NCBI GenBank assembly: GCA_903919075.1
Contig: CAIXGR010000025.1
Coordinates: 1-64,000 of the forward strand
Reading direction: 5' to 3'
DNA from: an uncultured Bacteroidota bacterium
GTDB taxonomy: Bacteria > Bacteroidota > Bacteroidia > Chitinophagales > LD1
Length of the DNA stretch: 64,000 nt
A program made the translations under genes and the position numbers. The notes under the pieces were generated by a model, which worked only from the letters and a program-made list of their open reading frames with translations, was not told the DNA's origin and did no database searches. Positions 45,934 through 55,647 of this stretch are shown piece by piece. Within the stretch, counting starts at the first letter, position 1. Every line of letters begins with the position of its first letter.

Positions 45934-46563
45934 TCAAAACTTATTGGCTTTCATAATTGCCTTTAACCAAATGGGCACTAGTTCTTTTCTCTCCTCCATA
46001 ATGGAATCAAATTCCTTTTTATTAATGTTGTTCACCTTCATTAAAATTGGCTGAGCAACAAACGGAAATATGATAAGCCCCATAAAATTCATCATCATAT
46101 GGGCCATATTTGCCTGCGATATCTTCTTTTTAAGCAAGGTATCTTCAACACGCTTTAAAAACCTGGCTTTAACTTGGGCCATCTTCTCTCTAACATGCTG
46201 TAGTTTATTAGAATCGCTTCTCATCTCATTCATAATGAAAAAAGGGAGGCCCGGGTTGAGCTTTAACATATCAATATAGCTGGCAGTTACCTGCGTCAAT
46301 ATTTCATCCAACGATAATTCTTCATTGCCCAATATGGGTATAAGCTGCTTTATAAACCGCTCGAAATTTTCAATCATTACAATGTCAAATAACTTTTGTT
46401 TGCTACGGAAATAATAGTTTAGCAAAGCAAGGTTAATACCTGCTTCGGCTGCTATATCCCGGGTTTTTACAGCATCAAATCCCTTTTCTGTAAATAGCTT
46501 GCGCGCTGCCTCTTTAATTCTCTCTTCGGCAGAAACATCTTCATTTTTTTTAGGCTTGGCCAT
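45934..46563 (-). CDS. TetR/AcrR-family repressor of the efflux operon
   Basis: A 209-residue regulator, ATG 46563 preferred over the GTG two codons upstream. The helix-turn-helix lies at about 24-60: ARKLFTEKGFDAVKTRDIAAEAGINLALLNYYFRSKQKLFDIV. The C-terminal ligand-binding domain is the usual all-helical type. First gene of the seven-gene export operon, so it is likely autoregulatory. The inducing ligand is unknown. No clear operator palindrome was seen upstream. Confidence 0.93.
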   Translation of the reverse strand: MAKPKKNEDVSAEERIKEAARKLFTEKGFDAVKTRDIAAEAGINLALLNYYFRSKQKLFDIVMIENFERFIKQLIPILGNEELSLDEILTQVTASYIDMLKLNPGLPFFIMNEMRSDSNKLQHVREKMAQVKARFLKRVEDTLLKKKISQANMAHMMMNFMGLIIFPFVAQPILMKVNNINKKEFDSIMEERKELVPIWLKAIMKANKF

Positions 46564-46655
46564 ATACACAGTCTATTGACGATGCAAATCTATATTTATT
46601 TTATTTATTTAAACAAGTTTTTTAATCAAATGATTAAAAATATTAAGTGGTGAGT

Positions 46656-46690
46656 TAAAAAGATTGTGGCCGGCAAGGATGCCAGCCACA
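46656..46690 (-). terminator. Rho-independent terminator after the minus-strand glycine-rich gene
   Basis: TGTGGC (46665-46670) pairs with GCCACA (46685-46690). An inner GGC/GCC pair extends the stem across one mismatch, and the minus strand continues ATCTTTTT. It lies 31 bases beyond the stop of the gene at 46721 and insulates it from the TetR operon. Confidence 0.75.
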
Positions 46691-46720
46691 GAGAAAAGCA
46701 TAAAATGATTTTTTTGAAAA

Positions 46721-48190
46721 TTACCAGGTAATTACCACCTGCCCATTACCACTTTGAACTCCATTTTGCATAGAGCCATTAGTAACGCCACCAGTATAAC
46801 CGCTTCCGCCACCGCCACCGCCACCACCGGCCCAGTTGCTAGATCCGCCGCCGCCATAATAGCCGCCACCGCCACCGCCACCAGAGAAGCTATTCCAGTT
46901 AGCACCGGTGCCACCCTGACCCAATGAGCCATCTGTTCCGCACACGCCGCTGCCACCGTTCCAGCAACTAGCGGCACCGCCCGCGCTTTGAGTTCCACCC
47001 GAAGCACCAGGGCAATATGTTGGGTTGCCTTGCGACCTATCACCCTGGCCACCGGTAGTTCCTCCGCCTGTACCGCCGGCACCAGAATAGTAATTACTTT
47101 CCTGCCCGCCGCCGCCGCCGCCGCCGCCGGCAACAATTATTCTGTTTCCCAGTCCGGTACCCCCCATTCTAACATCCGAAGCTCCACCGCCTATTCCACC
47201 CGCACCCCAACTACCACCGCCACTACCACCAACACCGCCGCCATTATACCCATTTTGACCGCCAACCAACACATACAAATTTTGCCCCTGCGTTACTGCT
47301 AACATTCCGGTAGATTGGCCACCAAGTCCACCTGTTTTTGCCAAACTTGGGTCTCCGGTATTAGCGCCGGTAGCTCCCTGAGCCCCATAGGCGGTAATGG
47401 TAATAGAACTTGCCCCACATGGTACAGTAAATGTTTGTTGCGAGCCTGTGTAGCTGAAGGTTTGATTTCCCGGCACGTAGCAAGCAACATAGGATAAATT
47501 CACGGTATCTGTTGAAGTTCCACAGGAATTGGAAATTGTCCATACTAAAGTATACAATACAGAATCTTGTCCGGTAAAGGTACTGGTTGGGCTTGATGGA
47601 TTGGTTATATTACCTCCTGCCCCGCTTACAATGCTCCATGTGCCAGTACCGTTGGTAGGTGAATTGGCTGCTAAAGTTATGGTAGTGTTTTGGGGTACAT
47701 TTAGCTGATCGGGACCTGCATTGGCAGCCGATGGTATCGACCCCAGACTTGGAAATGATATCATTTGAAAATTTACACTATCAAATACCACTGTTACTAT
47801 TTGCCCCACCTGTATTTCGCATCCACCAACATCTTGGTTAACATACTTTTTTATTGGAACTGCTCCCAAAGCATTAATGTTTAAAGTGCAAGGTCCATTA
47901 ATGGTTTGATTAGATTTAAAAGAAAACAGCATACCTTTTTGGTAAGCTGATATTGCCGGATTAATGTCTATTTGAAAATTATTATTGCTTCCAGTAGCAT
48001 CGGAATATACAAACCCACCCGACTGCAATGAGCCTACGCTAGTTGCATCATTGGTATTAGTAACATTTTGAATGCCCGAAATTTTAGCGTTGACACCGGC
48101 ACCTGTAAGCTGAATGGCATGATCTATTTGCATTTGCGAATAACCTGATATAAAAAACACGCATAAAGCCAAGGAGAACAATATTCTCAT
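46721..48190 (-). CDS. Secreted glycine-rich protein with ALK/LTK-like glycine-rich domain
   Basis: A 489-residue secreted protein; ATG 48190 begins the signal peptide (RILFSLALCVFFISGYSQ). The N-terminal module (about 20-150) reads QSGGFVYSDATGSNNNFQIDIN and PCTLNINALGAVPIKKY, as in Bacteroidota surface proteins. A PKD-like domain spans about 155-235 (TITLAANSPTNGTGTWSIVSG). The last half (about 245-489) is the glycine-rich domain: QTFSYTGSQQTFTVPCGASSITITAYGAQG, then LYVLVGGQNGYNGG, ASDVRMGG, RIIVAGGGGGGGG and the closing NGQVVITW. Cysteines recur in the glycine-rich part. No T9SS signal is seen. Confidence 0.85.
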   Translation of the reverse strand: MRILFSLALCVFFISGYSQMQIDHAIQLTGAGVNAKISGIQNVTNTNDATSVGSLQSGGFVYSDATGSNNNFQIDINPAISAYQKGMLFSFKSNQTINGPCTLNINALGAVPIKKYVNQDVGGCEIQVGQIVTVVFDSVNFQMISFPSLGSIPSAANAGPDQLNVPQNTTITLAANSPTNGTGTWSIVSGAGGNITNPSSPTSTFTGQDSVLYTLVWTISNSCGTSTDTVNLSYVACYVPGNQTFSYTGSQQTFTVPCGASSITITAYGAQGATGANTGDPSLAKTGGLGGQSTGMLAVTQGQNLYVLVGGQNGYNGGGVGGSGGGSWGAGGIGGGASDVRMGGTGLGNRIIVAGGGGGGGGQESNYYSGAGGTGGGTTGGQGDRSQGNPTYCPGASGGTQSAGGAASCWNGGSGVCGTDGSLGQGGTGANWNSFSGGGGGGGYYGGGGSSNWAGGGGGGGGSGYTGGVTNGSMQNGVQSGNGQVVITW

Positions 48191-48310
48191 ATTCTGAAAT
48201 TTGAAAGTGAATAAATCGATTAAAAAATCTCGTACCACCAATTAACCGGTAGATGATTGCCAAATTAGCAATAAAATAGCAGATTCGAAAAACAAATGAA
48301 GTATTGCTAA

Positions 48311-50716
48311 TTAAATAATTTTAATACCCTTGGCTGCAAGCCGGTTATATATATTGGCCAGTACTTCACTTCTAAATTCCTGCTCTTTATAAATGCTGTT
48401 AATCCAAACATTTATCGATATACCAACCGCTTTTTCTGACACATCATTTAAAAGAATTTCTACCGGCCTTTCTTGAATTACGTGCCGGTCCTTCTTCAAC
48501 TCTTCTATTATAATTTCCTTCGCATTTTGCAAATCGGAAGTTTGCTCAATTTTAATATTCAACTGGGCCCTTCTGTTATTATTACCTCTGGTCCAGTTAA
48601 CCATATGGCTTGATAAAATATCTCCGTTTGGTACAATTACCTCCGATCCGTCCGGCGTAATTAATTTGCTTGACCTGATGCCAATGCTTTGAACCCTTCC
48701 CCTTTTATCGGCTACTTCAATGTAATCGCCAATTTGCATGGGCTTCTCAAAAACAAGAATAACCCCCGATACCAAATTATAAACTATGTTTTGTAGTCCA
48801 AGCCCAATACCTACACCCAAGGCACCTAACACCACTGTAACCTTATCTACCGGAAGCCCCGATGCAACTACTGCAATAAAAAAACCCGCCATAATTATTG
48901 CTAAACGGAATATTATCAATCTCGATTCCTTCTTATCAAGGTCGCCAATAGTATCATCCTCTGTTTCTCCAAAAAAGTAACCAACATATTTTTGTAAAAT
49001 ATTTACTACAAATAGTATCACAATAAATGTGAGAATATTGCCGATTGAAAATGAAGTACTACCTATAGCGCGTTGAGTATTTAGCACTTTATCCAGAAAA
49101 GACATTACCGCGTTATATATTTCAAGGTTGGTGGCAAAAGTAACTAGCCATAATATTATTACCATAACCGAGAAAAGCTGAAATAACCCCTTTTGAATAT
49201 CGTCGTAGCTAAACTTTGCCGCCATTCCGCCCGAAATACGACTGCTTTTCATTTGCAGGTAAAATACCTCAATTAGCATGGGAACCAAAACAAATAATCC
49301 GATAATTTGTGTAAGTCCAATAACAGCCGTCGATGTTAAAATCTTTGCCAAGGTAAGTCTACCCATTATATTAGCAGCAACCGAAAGAAAGTTCATAATA
49401 ATAAACAGAACCGCAACAAACTTGACGGCACCTCCTAACGATAAGGTTCTGTTATAATACGCTATAAAACGAAACCCGAATACGATTGCCGAAAGATTAA
49501 GCCCAAGTACGAAAAAGCGCAACGGCCAACCCGGCGTAATAATGGCGTTCATCGCAGAGGTTGATAAAAACAATAATACCTGCACACACCAACATATAAA
49601 TAATGGTCCCCTCCAAATACGCCAGAATATAATACTCAGCGGTATTAAAATAAAAAATTGTAATACTTCAATATATAAAGCCGGTTGGTTAAATCCATAA
49701 AACGGAGCCAGATTTAAAATAAAAATAAAAGCGCCCAGCAGTGGAGCCTGCTTTATATATTTAAAGTTCAAATCATTTCTGTCAGCTGCGTTGGTTATCG
49801 ATTTTATTTTTCTGAAATTCCATACAATCCAAAAAAAGAAAACCACGCCTGATAAAATAATAGAAAGCCAATCCCACACATTTAGCTGCAAATAGTATTT
49901 CAGCACCCTCAATCGCTCCTCAAAAGATTGCTCAGTAAAGGCAGTAACTTCATATAAACTAAAGGGACTATGGGTATTCCAAATAAAATTATACTCCTTA
50001 CCAAAAATCCTTAAACCGGTACCGGCCAACTGATTTGCTACTTTGTTTTGCAATTCGATTACATCAAAGTAACTGGAAGACACAGCAGCCTGTAGCTTGC
50101 TAATTCGTGCAAGGTTAGTGTTGGTAGCAGTTTGGGCCTCGCCCCATCTGTCATGCAGAACAAGCATTTCATCAAGATGCAGCTTGGCAAAAGCCGTATC
50201 GGCAGCTACCATTTGTGTAAACGAATCCTGCACAAAAACATTCATCTCCGCAGACATACTTTCAAGGTCCTTCTTGTCTTTATAAAGCACATCTTTCCAT
50301 CCATGCAGCTTATCTTCCATGTCCTTTAATAACCCACGAAACATTTGAAGATTGTTGATATTCAACACACTGCTATCGCGGCTCAAGCTTTCGGTAATAA
50401 TATCAATATTAGATTCCATGGTGTGCAGGTCTACTTCAATTTCCTGCGTTTTAAACCCATATTTTGTTTCGTTGGTAATGCTATTTAAAGTACTGTGCAG
50501 GTGTTCAATCTGCAACAGTAGGGTATCGGCATATTCTCTTGAAAATACAACTTGCACCACATTGTTTCTTATGGAATCTGCCTTCTCTTTTCTATGAAGA
50601 ACAGTTACTTTATGAATACTGTCCGTTCCAGCTTTCCAGCTGGGTTTAACTTTAACAGCAGTTCCCTGAAAGAACAGCACTAAAACAAATATTGAAGCAA
50701 TATATTTTCTTGTCAT
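48311..50716 (-). CDS. Large MscS-family mechanosensitive channel
   Basis: An 801-residue inner-membrane protein. ATG 50716 gives a signal peptide (RKYIASIFVLVLFFQGTAV). A periplasmic coiled-coil region (about 35-260) precedes about ten transmembrane helices. The conserved pore helix and MscS beta-domain lie near the C-terminus: LGALGVGIGLGLQNIVYNLVSGVILVFEKPMQIGDYIEV and IRSSKLITPDGSEVIVPNGDILSSHMVNWT. The architecture is that of MscK/YbdG-like large channels. It protects against osmotic shock or signals membrane tension; ion specificity is unknown. Confidence 0.92.
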   Translation of the reverse strand: MTRKYIASIFVLVLFFQGTAVKVKPSWKAGTDSIHKVTVLHRKEKADSIRNNVVQVVFSREYADTLLLQIEHLHSTLNSITNETKYGFKTQEIEVDLHTMESNIDIITESLSRDSSVLNINNLQMFRGLLKDMEDKLHGWKDVLYKDKKDLESMSAEMNVFVQDSFTQMVAADTAFAKLHLDEMLVLHDRWGEAQTATNTNLARISKLQAAVSSSYFDVIELQNKVANQLAGTGLRIFGKEYNFIWNTHSPFSLYEVTAFTEQSFEERLRVLKYYLQLNVWDWLSIILSGVVFFFWIVWNFRKIKSITNAADRNDLNFKYIKQAPLLGAFIFILNLAPFYGFNQPALYIEVLQFFILIPLSIIFWRIWRGPLFICWCVQVLLFLSTSAMNAIITPGWPLRFFVLGLNLSAIVFGFRFIAYYNRTLSLGGAVKFVAVLFIIMNFLSVAANIMGRLTLAKILTSTAVIGLTQIIGLFVLVPMLIEVFYLQMKSSRISGGMAAKFSYDDIQKGLFQLFSVMVIILWLVTFATNLEIYNAVMSFLDKVLNTQRAIGSTSFSIGNILTFIVILFVVNILQKYVGYFFGETEDDTIGDLDKKESRLIIFRLAIIMAGFFIAVVASGLPVDKVTVVLGALGVGIGLGLQNIVYNLVSGVILVFEKPMQIGDYIEVADKRGRVQSIGIRSSKLITPDGSEVIVPNGDILSSHMVNWTRGNNNRRAQLNIKIEQTSDLQNAKEIIIEELKKDRHVIQERPVEILLNDVSEKAVGISINVWINSIYKEQEFRSEVLANIYNRLAAKGIKII

Positions 50717-50860
50717 AAACTGATTGTTGAATAACGTTTTAATGAGGCGAGGTTTAAAATTAATCATTTTTGAGACTTATTAAACAGCATCAATTAAAAG
50801 TATTTTCTATTTTCAACAACATATCCTTTGAAAAAATAAAATATAATATATAATAACTAT

Positions 50861-51598
50861 ATGAAAATTATTGCCTTAGGTGGAGGCGAAATTCGAAGCG
50901 CTGAAACTAATATAATAGATAAGGAGATTATTCATTTATCGGGCAAAGCTAAGCCCCGCTTACTTTTTATCCCCACTGCCAGTTCCGATTCGGAAGGATA
51001 TATTGATACTATACAAAACTACTTCGGCAAAAAACTGGGTTGCGAAATAGATACTTTATTACTGCTTCAAAAGAAAATTACCATTAAAGAAATAGAGCGA
51101 AAAATTTTAAACGCTGATATTATTTATGTAGGTGGTGGAAATTCTTTGAAGATGATGAACACATGGAGAAAAAATGGCATTAATAATATTATTAAAAAGG
51201 CAGTAAAAAAGGGAGTGGTTCTTTCGGGCGTAAGCGCGGGGGCAATTTGTTGGTTCAAATATGGCAGTTCCGATTCAAAACGATTCTACAACCCCAAGGC
51301 TGATTTAATAAGAGTAAGTGGCCTAGGGTTAATTAATGCACTTTTGTGCCCGCATTATGATGTTGAAAAAGACAGAAAACCGGATTTGAAAAAATTAATG
51401 AAAAAAACCACCGGTATAGCCATAGCCCTTGATAATTGCTGTGCAATAGAAATTATAGATGATAGTTATCGTATTATTAGTTCGAAAAATTCAGCAAATG
51501 CTTATAAGGTTTATTGGAAAAATTGCGTTTATGTTGAACAGGTGATAAAAAAAGATCGGAAGTTTAAACCCATGGCTACTTTATTGCAGAAAAGTTAA
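50861..51598 (+). CDS. Peptidase E-like S51 family dipeptidase
   Basis: A 245-residue cytoplasmic protein. The nucleophile elbow is GVVLSGVSAGAICWF (catalytic serine in GVSAGA), preceded by ADIIYVGGGNSLKMMNTWRKNG. The fold opens MKIIALGGGEI and RLLFIPTASSDSEGY. The later ALLCPHYDVEK and IALDNCCAIEI match S51 peptidases, which cleave N-terminal Asp dipeptides. A cyanophycinase-like role is an alternative within the family. It stands alone between surface-protein genes. Confidence 0.9.
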   Translation: MKIIALGGGEIRSAETNIIDKEIIHLSGKAKPRLLFIPTASSDSEGYIDTIQNYFGKKLGCEIDTLLLLQKKITIKEIERKILNADIIYVGGGNSLKMMNTWRKNGINNIIKKAVKKGVVLSGVSAGAICWFKYGSSDSKRFYNPKADLIRVSGLGLINALLCPHYDVEKDRKPDLKKLMKKTTGIAIALDNCCAIEIIDDSYRIISSKNSANAYKVYWKNCVYVEQVIKKDRKFKPMATLLQKS

Positions 51599-51620
51599 AG
51601 GGCGCTTGCCCGTCTCCTTT
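51599..51620 (+). terminator. Weak hairpin terminator after the peptidase gene
   Basis: GGGC-GCTT-GCCC (51600-51611) is followed after six bases by a run of five T. The stem is short, so strength is uncertain. Confidence 0.35.
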
Positions 51621-51688
51621 TTGTTTCTTACCTTGTCATTTGGAAATCAGGACACTTTCCATCATTTTATTTTTCCATTTAACTGTAA

Positions 51689-53458
51689 ATGCTTATGAGC
51701 AAGCTTTTTACGATTTTGTTATTGTTTACTTCCATAGGTGCATTTTGTCAGCAGGGTATTAGTGTAAACCCTAACGGCAGTGCTGCAGATCCTTCAGCAA
51801 TATTAGATATTAATGCCCCCAATAAAGGCTTTTTACTGCCTCGCTTAACCACCACACAGCGCGACTCCATTAACTCTCCGGCATTTGGCTTAATGATTTT
51901 AAATTCTACCACTGGTTGTTTTGAGGCTTATGGATACGGGCAATGGCAGGCTATTAGCTGTATGTGTAGCGGACCTCCTTCTACACCTGGCAATATCATT
52001 GGCGACGTAAATCCATGTAATGCATCATCAGTTGTATATGCAGTTCAAGGCGTAAGCGGTGCCAATTCATACACCTGGACAGCTCCATTGGGTTCTATCA
52101 TCACCGGTGGTCAGGGCACCAATTCTGTTTCTATATATACCGGCAGCAATTCCGGCAATATTAGTGTTACCGCTAATAATAATTGCGGAAGTAGTTCTGC
52201 AAGCACCTCCTCAGTTACTATTAATACGGGCCCTTCAACTCCAAGCACAATTACGGGTAATTCCAATCCATGCGCTTCAACAATTAATACATATTCAATT
52301 TCGTCGGTAAATGGCGCAACATCTTACACGTGGACAGTTCCTGCAGATGCTACCATCAACAGCGGGCAAGGAACTACATCTGTCAGTGTTACTATGGGAA
52401 CATTGTCCGGTAATGTAAGCGTTAGTGCCAGTAATACTTGCGGAACAAGTTCATCAAGTTCACTACCAATTACAATTGTTAGCACACCGGGTACACCGGG
52501 TAGCATTTCAGGCATCACCACTTTTTCTAGCAACCAAACTAGTGTAAATTATTCTATTGCATCTGTTAATGGCGCTACTTCTTACAGCTGGACTGTTCCT
52601 TCCGATGCTACGATTGCATCCGGACAAGGAACAAATTCTATTTCGGTTAACTACGGGGTTACTGGTGGTAATATTTGCGTATCGGCCAGTAATGCTTGTG
52701 GAACAAGTAGCTCAAACTGCTTGGCTGTAGGCAACTGTATGGGTAGCGGTTCGCAAACATTTGGTTACACCGGCGGCTTACAACTATTCACTGTTCCCGA
52801 TTGTGTTACTTCAGTAACCATAGATGCTTATGGTGCACAAGGTGGTATGAGCAATGGGAATACCGGTGGACTAGGCGCTGAAATAAAAGGAACATTTTCA
52901 GTAACTGCAGGACAAGTACTGCATGTAGTAGTTGGCCAAGTAGGTTATAACAACACCGGTGGCTCGGGTGGTGGTGGTGGTTCGGGCGTTACCTACAGCG
53001 GCTCGGCATGGATTGTGGCAGGTGGCGGCGGTGGTGTAGATGGCGGCAGCGACGCTAATGCTAACGGCACTACTTCAAATAATGGGAACGCGGGAGATGG
53101 AAATGGTGGAAATGGTGGAACCGGTGGCGGAACCGGTGGCAGCCAATTCTACAACGGCAGTAACAATATATCTTACGGCGGCAATGGAATTAGCGCAGGC
53201 ATTGATGGTTCAACCGGCACCAATGGATATTCGGTGCAAACTACAATTGCCAATGGCTCGTTCGGTTTAGGCGGTGGTGGTGGTGGCGTAGGAAACAGCT
53301 ATTGCAACTGTGGTGGCGGTGGTGGCGGCTACTCAGGTGGCGGCTCGGCTAATATAAACGCCGATGGCGGAGGTGGCGGCTCGTACAATATTGGTAGTAA
53401 CCAGACAAACAGCTCTGGAGTACAAAGCGGAAACGGACAGGTAATTTTTACCTGGTAA
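51689..53458 (+). CDS. Secreted glycine-rich protein with three PKD-like domains and ALK/LTK-like glycine-rich domain
   Basis: A 589-residue protein (alternative ATG at 51695). The signal peptide is KLFTILLLFTSIGAFCQ. An N-terminal module (about 24-95) has AILDINAPNKGFLLPRLTTTQRDSI. Three PKD-like repeats follow, each with GANSYTWTAPL, GATSYTWTVPADATI or GATSYSWTVPSDATI and ending SASNTCGTSSS. The glycine-rich half (about 355-589) opens QTFGYTGGLQLFTVPDCVTSVTIDAYGAQG and ends NGQVIFTW. The same ending is seen in the proteins at 46721 and 60360. No T9SS sorting domain is obvious, so the export route is unclear. Confidence 0.85.
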   Translation: MLMSKLFTILLLFTSIGAFCQQGISVNPNGSAADPSAILDINAPNKGFLLPRLTTTQRDSINSPAFGLMILNSTTGCFEAYGYGQWQAISCMCSGPPSTPGNIIGDVNPCNASSVVYAVQGVSGANSYTWTAPLGSIITGGQGTNSVSIYTGSNSGNISVTANNNCGSSSASTSSVTINTGPSTPSTITGNSNPCASTINTYSISSVNGATSYTWTVPADATINSGQGTTSVSVTMGTLSGNVSVSASNTCGTSSSSSLPITIVSTPGTPGSISGITTFSSNQTSVNYSIASVNGATSYSWTVPSDATIASGQGTNSISVNYGVTGGNICVSASNACGTSSSNCLAVGNCMGSGSQTFGYTGGLQLFTVPDCVTSVTIDAYGAQGGMSNGNTGGLGAEIKGTFSVTAGQVLHVVVGQVGYNNTGGSGGGGGSGVTYSGSAWIVAGGGGGVDGGSDANANGTTSNNGNAGDGNGGNGGTGGGTGGSQFYNGSNNISYGGNGISAGIDGSTGTNGYSVQTTIANGSFGLGGGGGGVGNSYCNCGGGGGGYSGGGSANINADGGGGGSYNIGSNQTNSSGVQSGNGQVIFTW

Positions 53459-53498
53459 TACTCGTCATCAATACAAATTATATTTATAAAATAATATT

Positions 53499-54557
53499 AT
53501 GAAAAATAAATTCAATTTTTGCCTTGCCCTGATTTTATGTTTTATTTTATTTCAAACAAAGGGTAAAGCACAGGGCGTAGCCATTAATACATCCGGTTCA
53601 AACCCTGCAAGTTCAGCCATGTTGGATGTAAGTTCAACAAACCACGGCCTGCTTATTCCACGAGTGGCGCTAACCGGATTAGATGATCAAACAACTATTG
53701 CTTCACCGGCAACATATCTTACGGTTTACAATACTAACGCTGCTATTGGAAATGGTGCCGGTATGTATTACTGGAGCGGCAGCAGTTGGAATTATATGGC
53801 ATCAGCTTCAAACGGCAACGGCTCAAGCGGACAGGTATTAACTAGTCAGGGCAGTGGCCACGCGCCATTATGGAGCCCCATACCTCCTTCTGGCGGAGGC
53901 GGAAGCATTTGTGCTTGTTTCAACGGCTATCAGGTATTTACATCTAACGGTACTTTTACAACTTCTTCTACTACAACGCTTATCAAAGTACAGGTTTGGG
54001 GTGCAGGTGGCGGAGGCAGTAGCTCAAGCTATATTTATTATGGTGGGGCCGGTGGCGGCGGTGGTGGTTATACCGAAGGTATTTTTACTGTAACCCCTTC
54101 AACAAGTTATAATATTACTGTCGGTACCGGAGGACAAGGCGGTACTCCCGGTGGCAATATAGGTAGCAATGGTGGCATAAGTAGCTTTGATGTGTTAATT
54201 CAAGCCACCGGTGGCGGGGGTGCCACATATAACGGTACTAGTGGCGGTATACCTGGCCAGGGAGGGCTTGGTACTGGGGGCTATTTTAATAGCTCTCTTG
54301 GCTCAGGCGGAATGGGTGGCTATTATGGTAATCCCTACCTATTGGCACAGGCGGGTACTAATGGTGGAGGCAACCCCGGTGCTGCCATATATGGAGGCGG
54401 TGGAGGCGGTGGCGTGGGCGGCGGCAATGGCGGCTCGTATAATAGTTCGGGAAATAATGCTGGTGATAATACAGGTGGTGGCGGCGGTGGCTCGGGCGCA
54501 TATACGGCCGGAAGCGGCGGCAATGGCGGTAGCGGCATGGTTGTAGTTTATTATTAA
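53499..54557 (+). CDS. Glycine-rich secreted protein, first of a tandem paralogous set
   Basis: A 352-residue protein with a signal peptide (KFNFCLALILCFILFQTKGKAQ). The N-terminal module (about 25-115) has SSAMLDVSSTNHGLLIPRVALT, then MYYWSGSSWNYMAS and SGQVLTSQGSG. After SICACFNGYQVFTSNGTFT, an extended glycine-rich region (about 170-352) closes with GSGMVVVYY. The VFTSNGTFTTSSTTTLIKVQVWGAGGGG start of that region is a phage-tail/glycine-rich-fibre type motif. The gene precedes a near-identical paralog by 24 bases, so the set is one operon. Confidence 0.82.
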   Translation: MKNKFNFCLALILCFILFQTKGKAQGVAINTSGSNPASSAMLDVSSTNHGLLIPRVALTGLDDQTTIASPATYLTVYNTNAAIGNGAGMYYWSGSSWNYMASASNGNGSSGQVLTSQGSGHAPLWSPIPPSGGGGSICACFNGYQVFTSNGTFTTSSTTTLIKVQVWGAGGGGSSSSYIYYGGAGGGGGGYTEGIFTVTPSTSYNITVGTGGQGGTPGGNIGSNGGISSFDVLIQATGGGGATYNGTSGGIPGQGGLGTGGYFNSSLGSGGMGGYYGNPYLLAQAGTNGGGNPGAAIYGGGGGGGVGGGNGGSYNSSGNNAGDNTGGGGGGSGAYTAGSGGNGGSGMVVVYY

Positions 54558-54581
54558 ATTAATTTTGAATAAATAAAATCT

Positions 54582-55640
54582 ATGAAAGGTAAATTGTTTT
54601 TATCCCTTGCTGTTTTATTTTTCGTTATGTGTCTTCAAACAAAAAGCAAGGCACAAGGAATGAGCATCAGCGCCAATGGATCTTCGCCCGATAATTCAGC
54701 TATGCTGGATGTAAGTTCAACTAATCATGGCCTTCTTATTCCACGGGTTGCGCTAACCAGTTTAAGCGACCAAACAACTATTGCTTCGCCGGCAACATAT
54801 CTCACCATATACAATACAAATGCATCGGTTGGTAATGGCACTGGTATGTATTATTGGAGCGGCAGCACTTGGAACTACATGGCATCCGCTTCAAACGGCA
54901 ACGGTTCAAGCGGGCAGGTGCTTACCAGCCAAGGTGGAGGGCAGGCACCACAGTGGAGTCCAATACCACCCTCTGGCGGAGGAGGCAGCATTTGTGCTTG
55001 TTTTAATGCTTATCAAATTTTTACTTCAAGCGGTACTTTTACTACTTCTTCCACCACTACACTTATTAAAGTAGCAGTTTGGGGCGGCGGTGGCGGTGGT
55101 AGTGGCGGTGGCTACAACCCAAATGGTATAGGCGGCTATACCGGTGCCGGTGGCGGCGGCGGTGGCTACGCCGAAGGTATTTTTACGGTAACGCCTTCAA
55201 CTAGTTATAATATAACCATTGGTAACGGCGGACCGGGCGGTACTCCTAATAATGCAGGCACCAACGGAGGCACAAGTAGCTTCGATGTATTTATTTCGGC
55301 TACCGGTGGTGGTGGCGCTACTATTAATAACTATAGCGGCGGATTAGCGGGGAACGGTGGATTTGGTGTTGGAGGTTATTTAAATAGCTCGCTGGGCTCT
55401 GGCGGAGCCAGTGGATATAGTACTACTTTTGCGGCACAGGCAGGTGTTAATGGTGGCGGAAGCTCCGGCGGCCTTTATGGCGGCGGTGGCGGTGGTGGAG
55501 TTGGCGGTGGTAACGGTGGTGGTTATGAAGCCGCCGGTGGCAATGCACAAGCCAATAGCGGCGCCGGCGGCGGTGGCGGCGGATACTATACTGCAACCGG
55601 TGGTGATGGCGGAAGCGGAATGGTGGTTGTTTATTATTAA
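54582..55640 (+). CDS. Glycine-rich secreted protein, second tandem paralog
   Basis: Also 352 residues, collinear with its neighbours. The signal peptide is GKLFLSLAVLFFVMCLQTKSKAQ. The N-terminal module (SSTNHGLLIPRVALTSL, MYYWSGSTWNYMAS) is almost identical to the first copy in protein. DNA differences in it are largely at third codon positions, which points to an old duplication held by selection. The glycine-rich tail differs more. It closes GSGMVVVYY. No catalytic motif is present. Confidence 0.82.
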   Translation: MKGKLFLSLAVLFFVMCLQTKSKAQGMSISANGSSPDNSAMLDVSSTNHGLLIPRVALTSLSDQTTIASPATYLTIYNTNASVGNGTGMYYWSGSTWNYMASASNGNGSSGQVLTSQGGGQAPQWSPIPPSGGGGSICACFNAYQIFTSSGTFTTSSTTTLIKVAVWGGGGGGSGGGYNPNGIGGYTGAGGGGGGYAEGIFTVTPSTSYNITIGNGGPGGTPNNAGTNGGTSSFDVFISATGGGGATINNYSGGLAGNGGFGVGGYLNSSLGSGGASGYSTTFAAQAGVNGGGSSGGLYGGGGGGGVGGGNGGGYEAAGGNAQANSGAGGGGGGYYTATGGDGGSGMVVVYY

Positions 55641-55647
55641 AATAATT

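Noticed and set aside
46732-47136. Alanine/valine-rich alternative frames in the glycine-rich genes (also near 53040, 54211, 56483 and 61750 on either strand)
   Set aside because: They arise from GGN repeats read in another frame (GCN, GTN, CCN). The glycine frames have signal peptides and consistent domain order.
52000-52740. CRISPR-like regularity from the repeated GAT-TCTTACA-TGGAC stretches
   Set aside because: These are repeats of PKD-like coding domains of about 240 bases, in frame, with no direct repeats of 20-40 bp and no cas genes.
55411-55647. Upstream extension of the third glycine-rich gene
   Set aside because: It lies wholly inside the second paralog in another frame. ATG 55648 gives a signal peptide collinear with the other copies.
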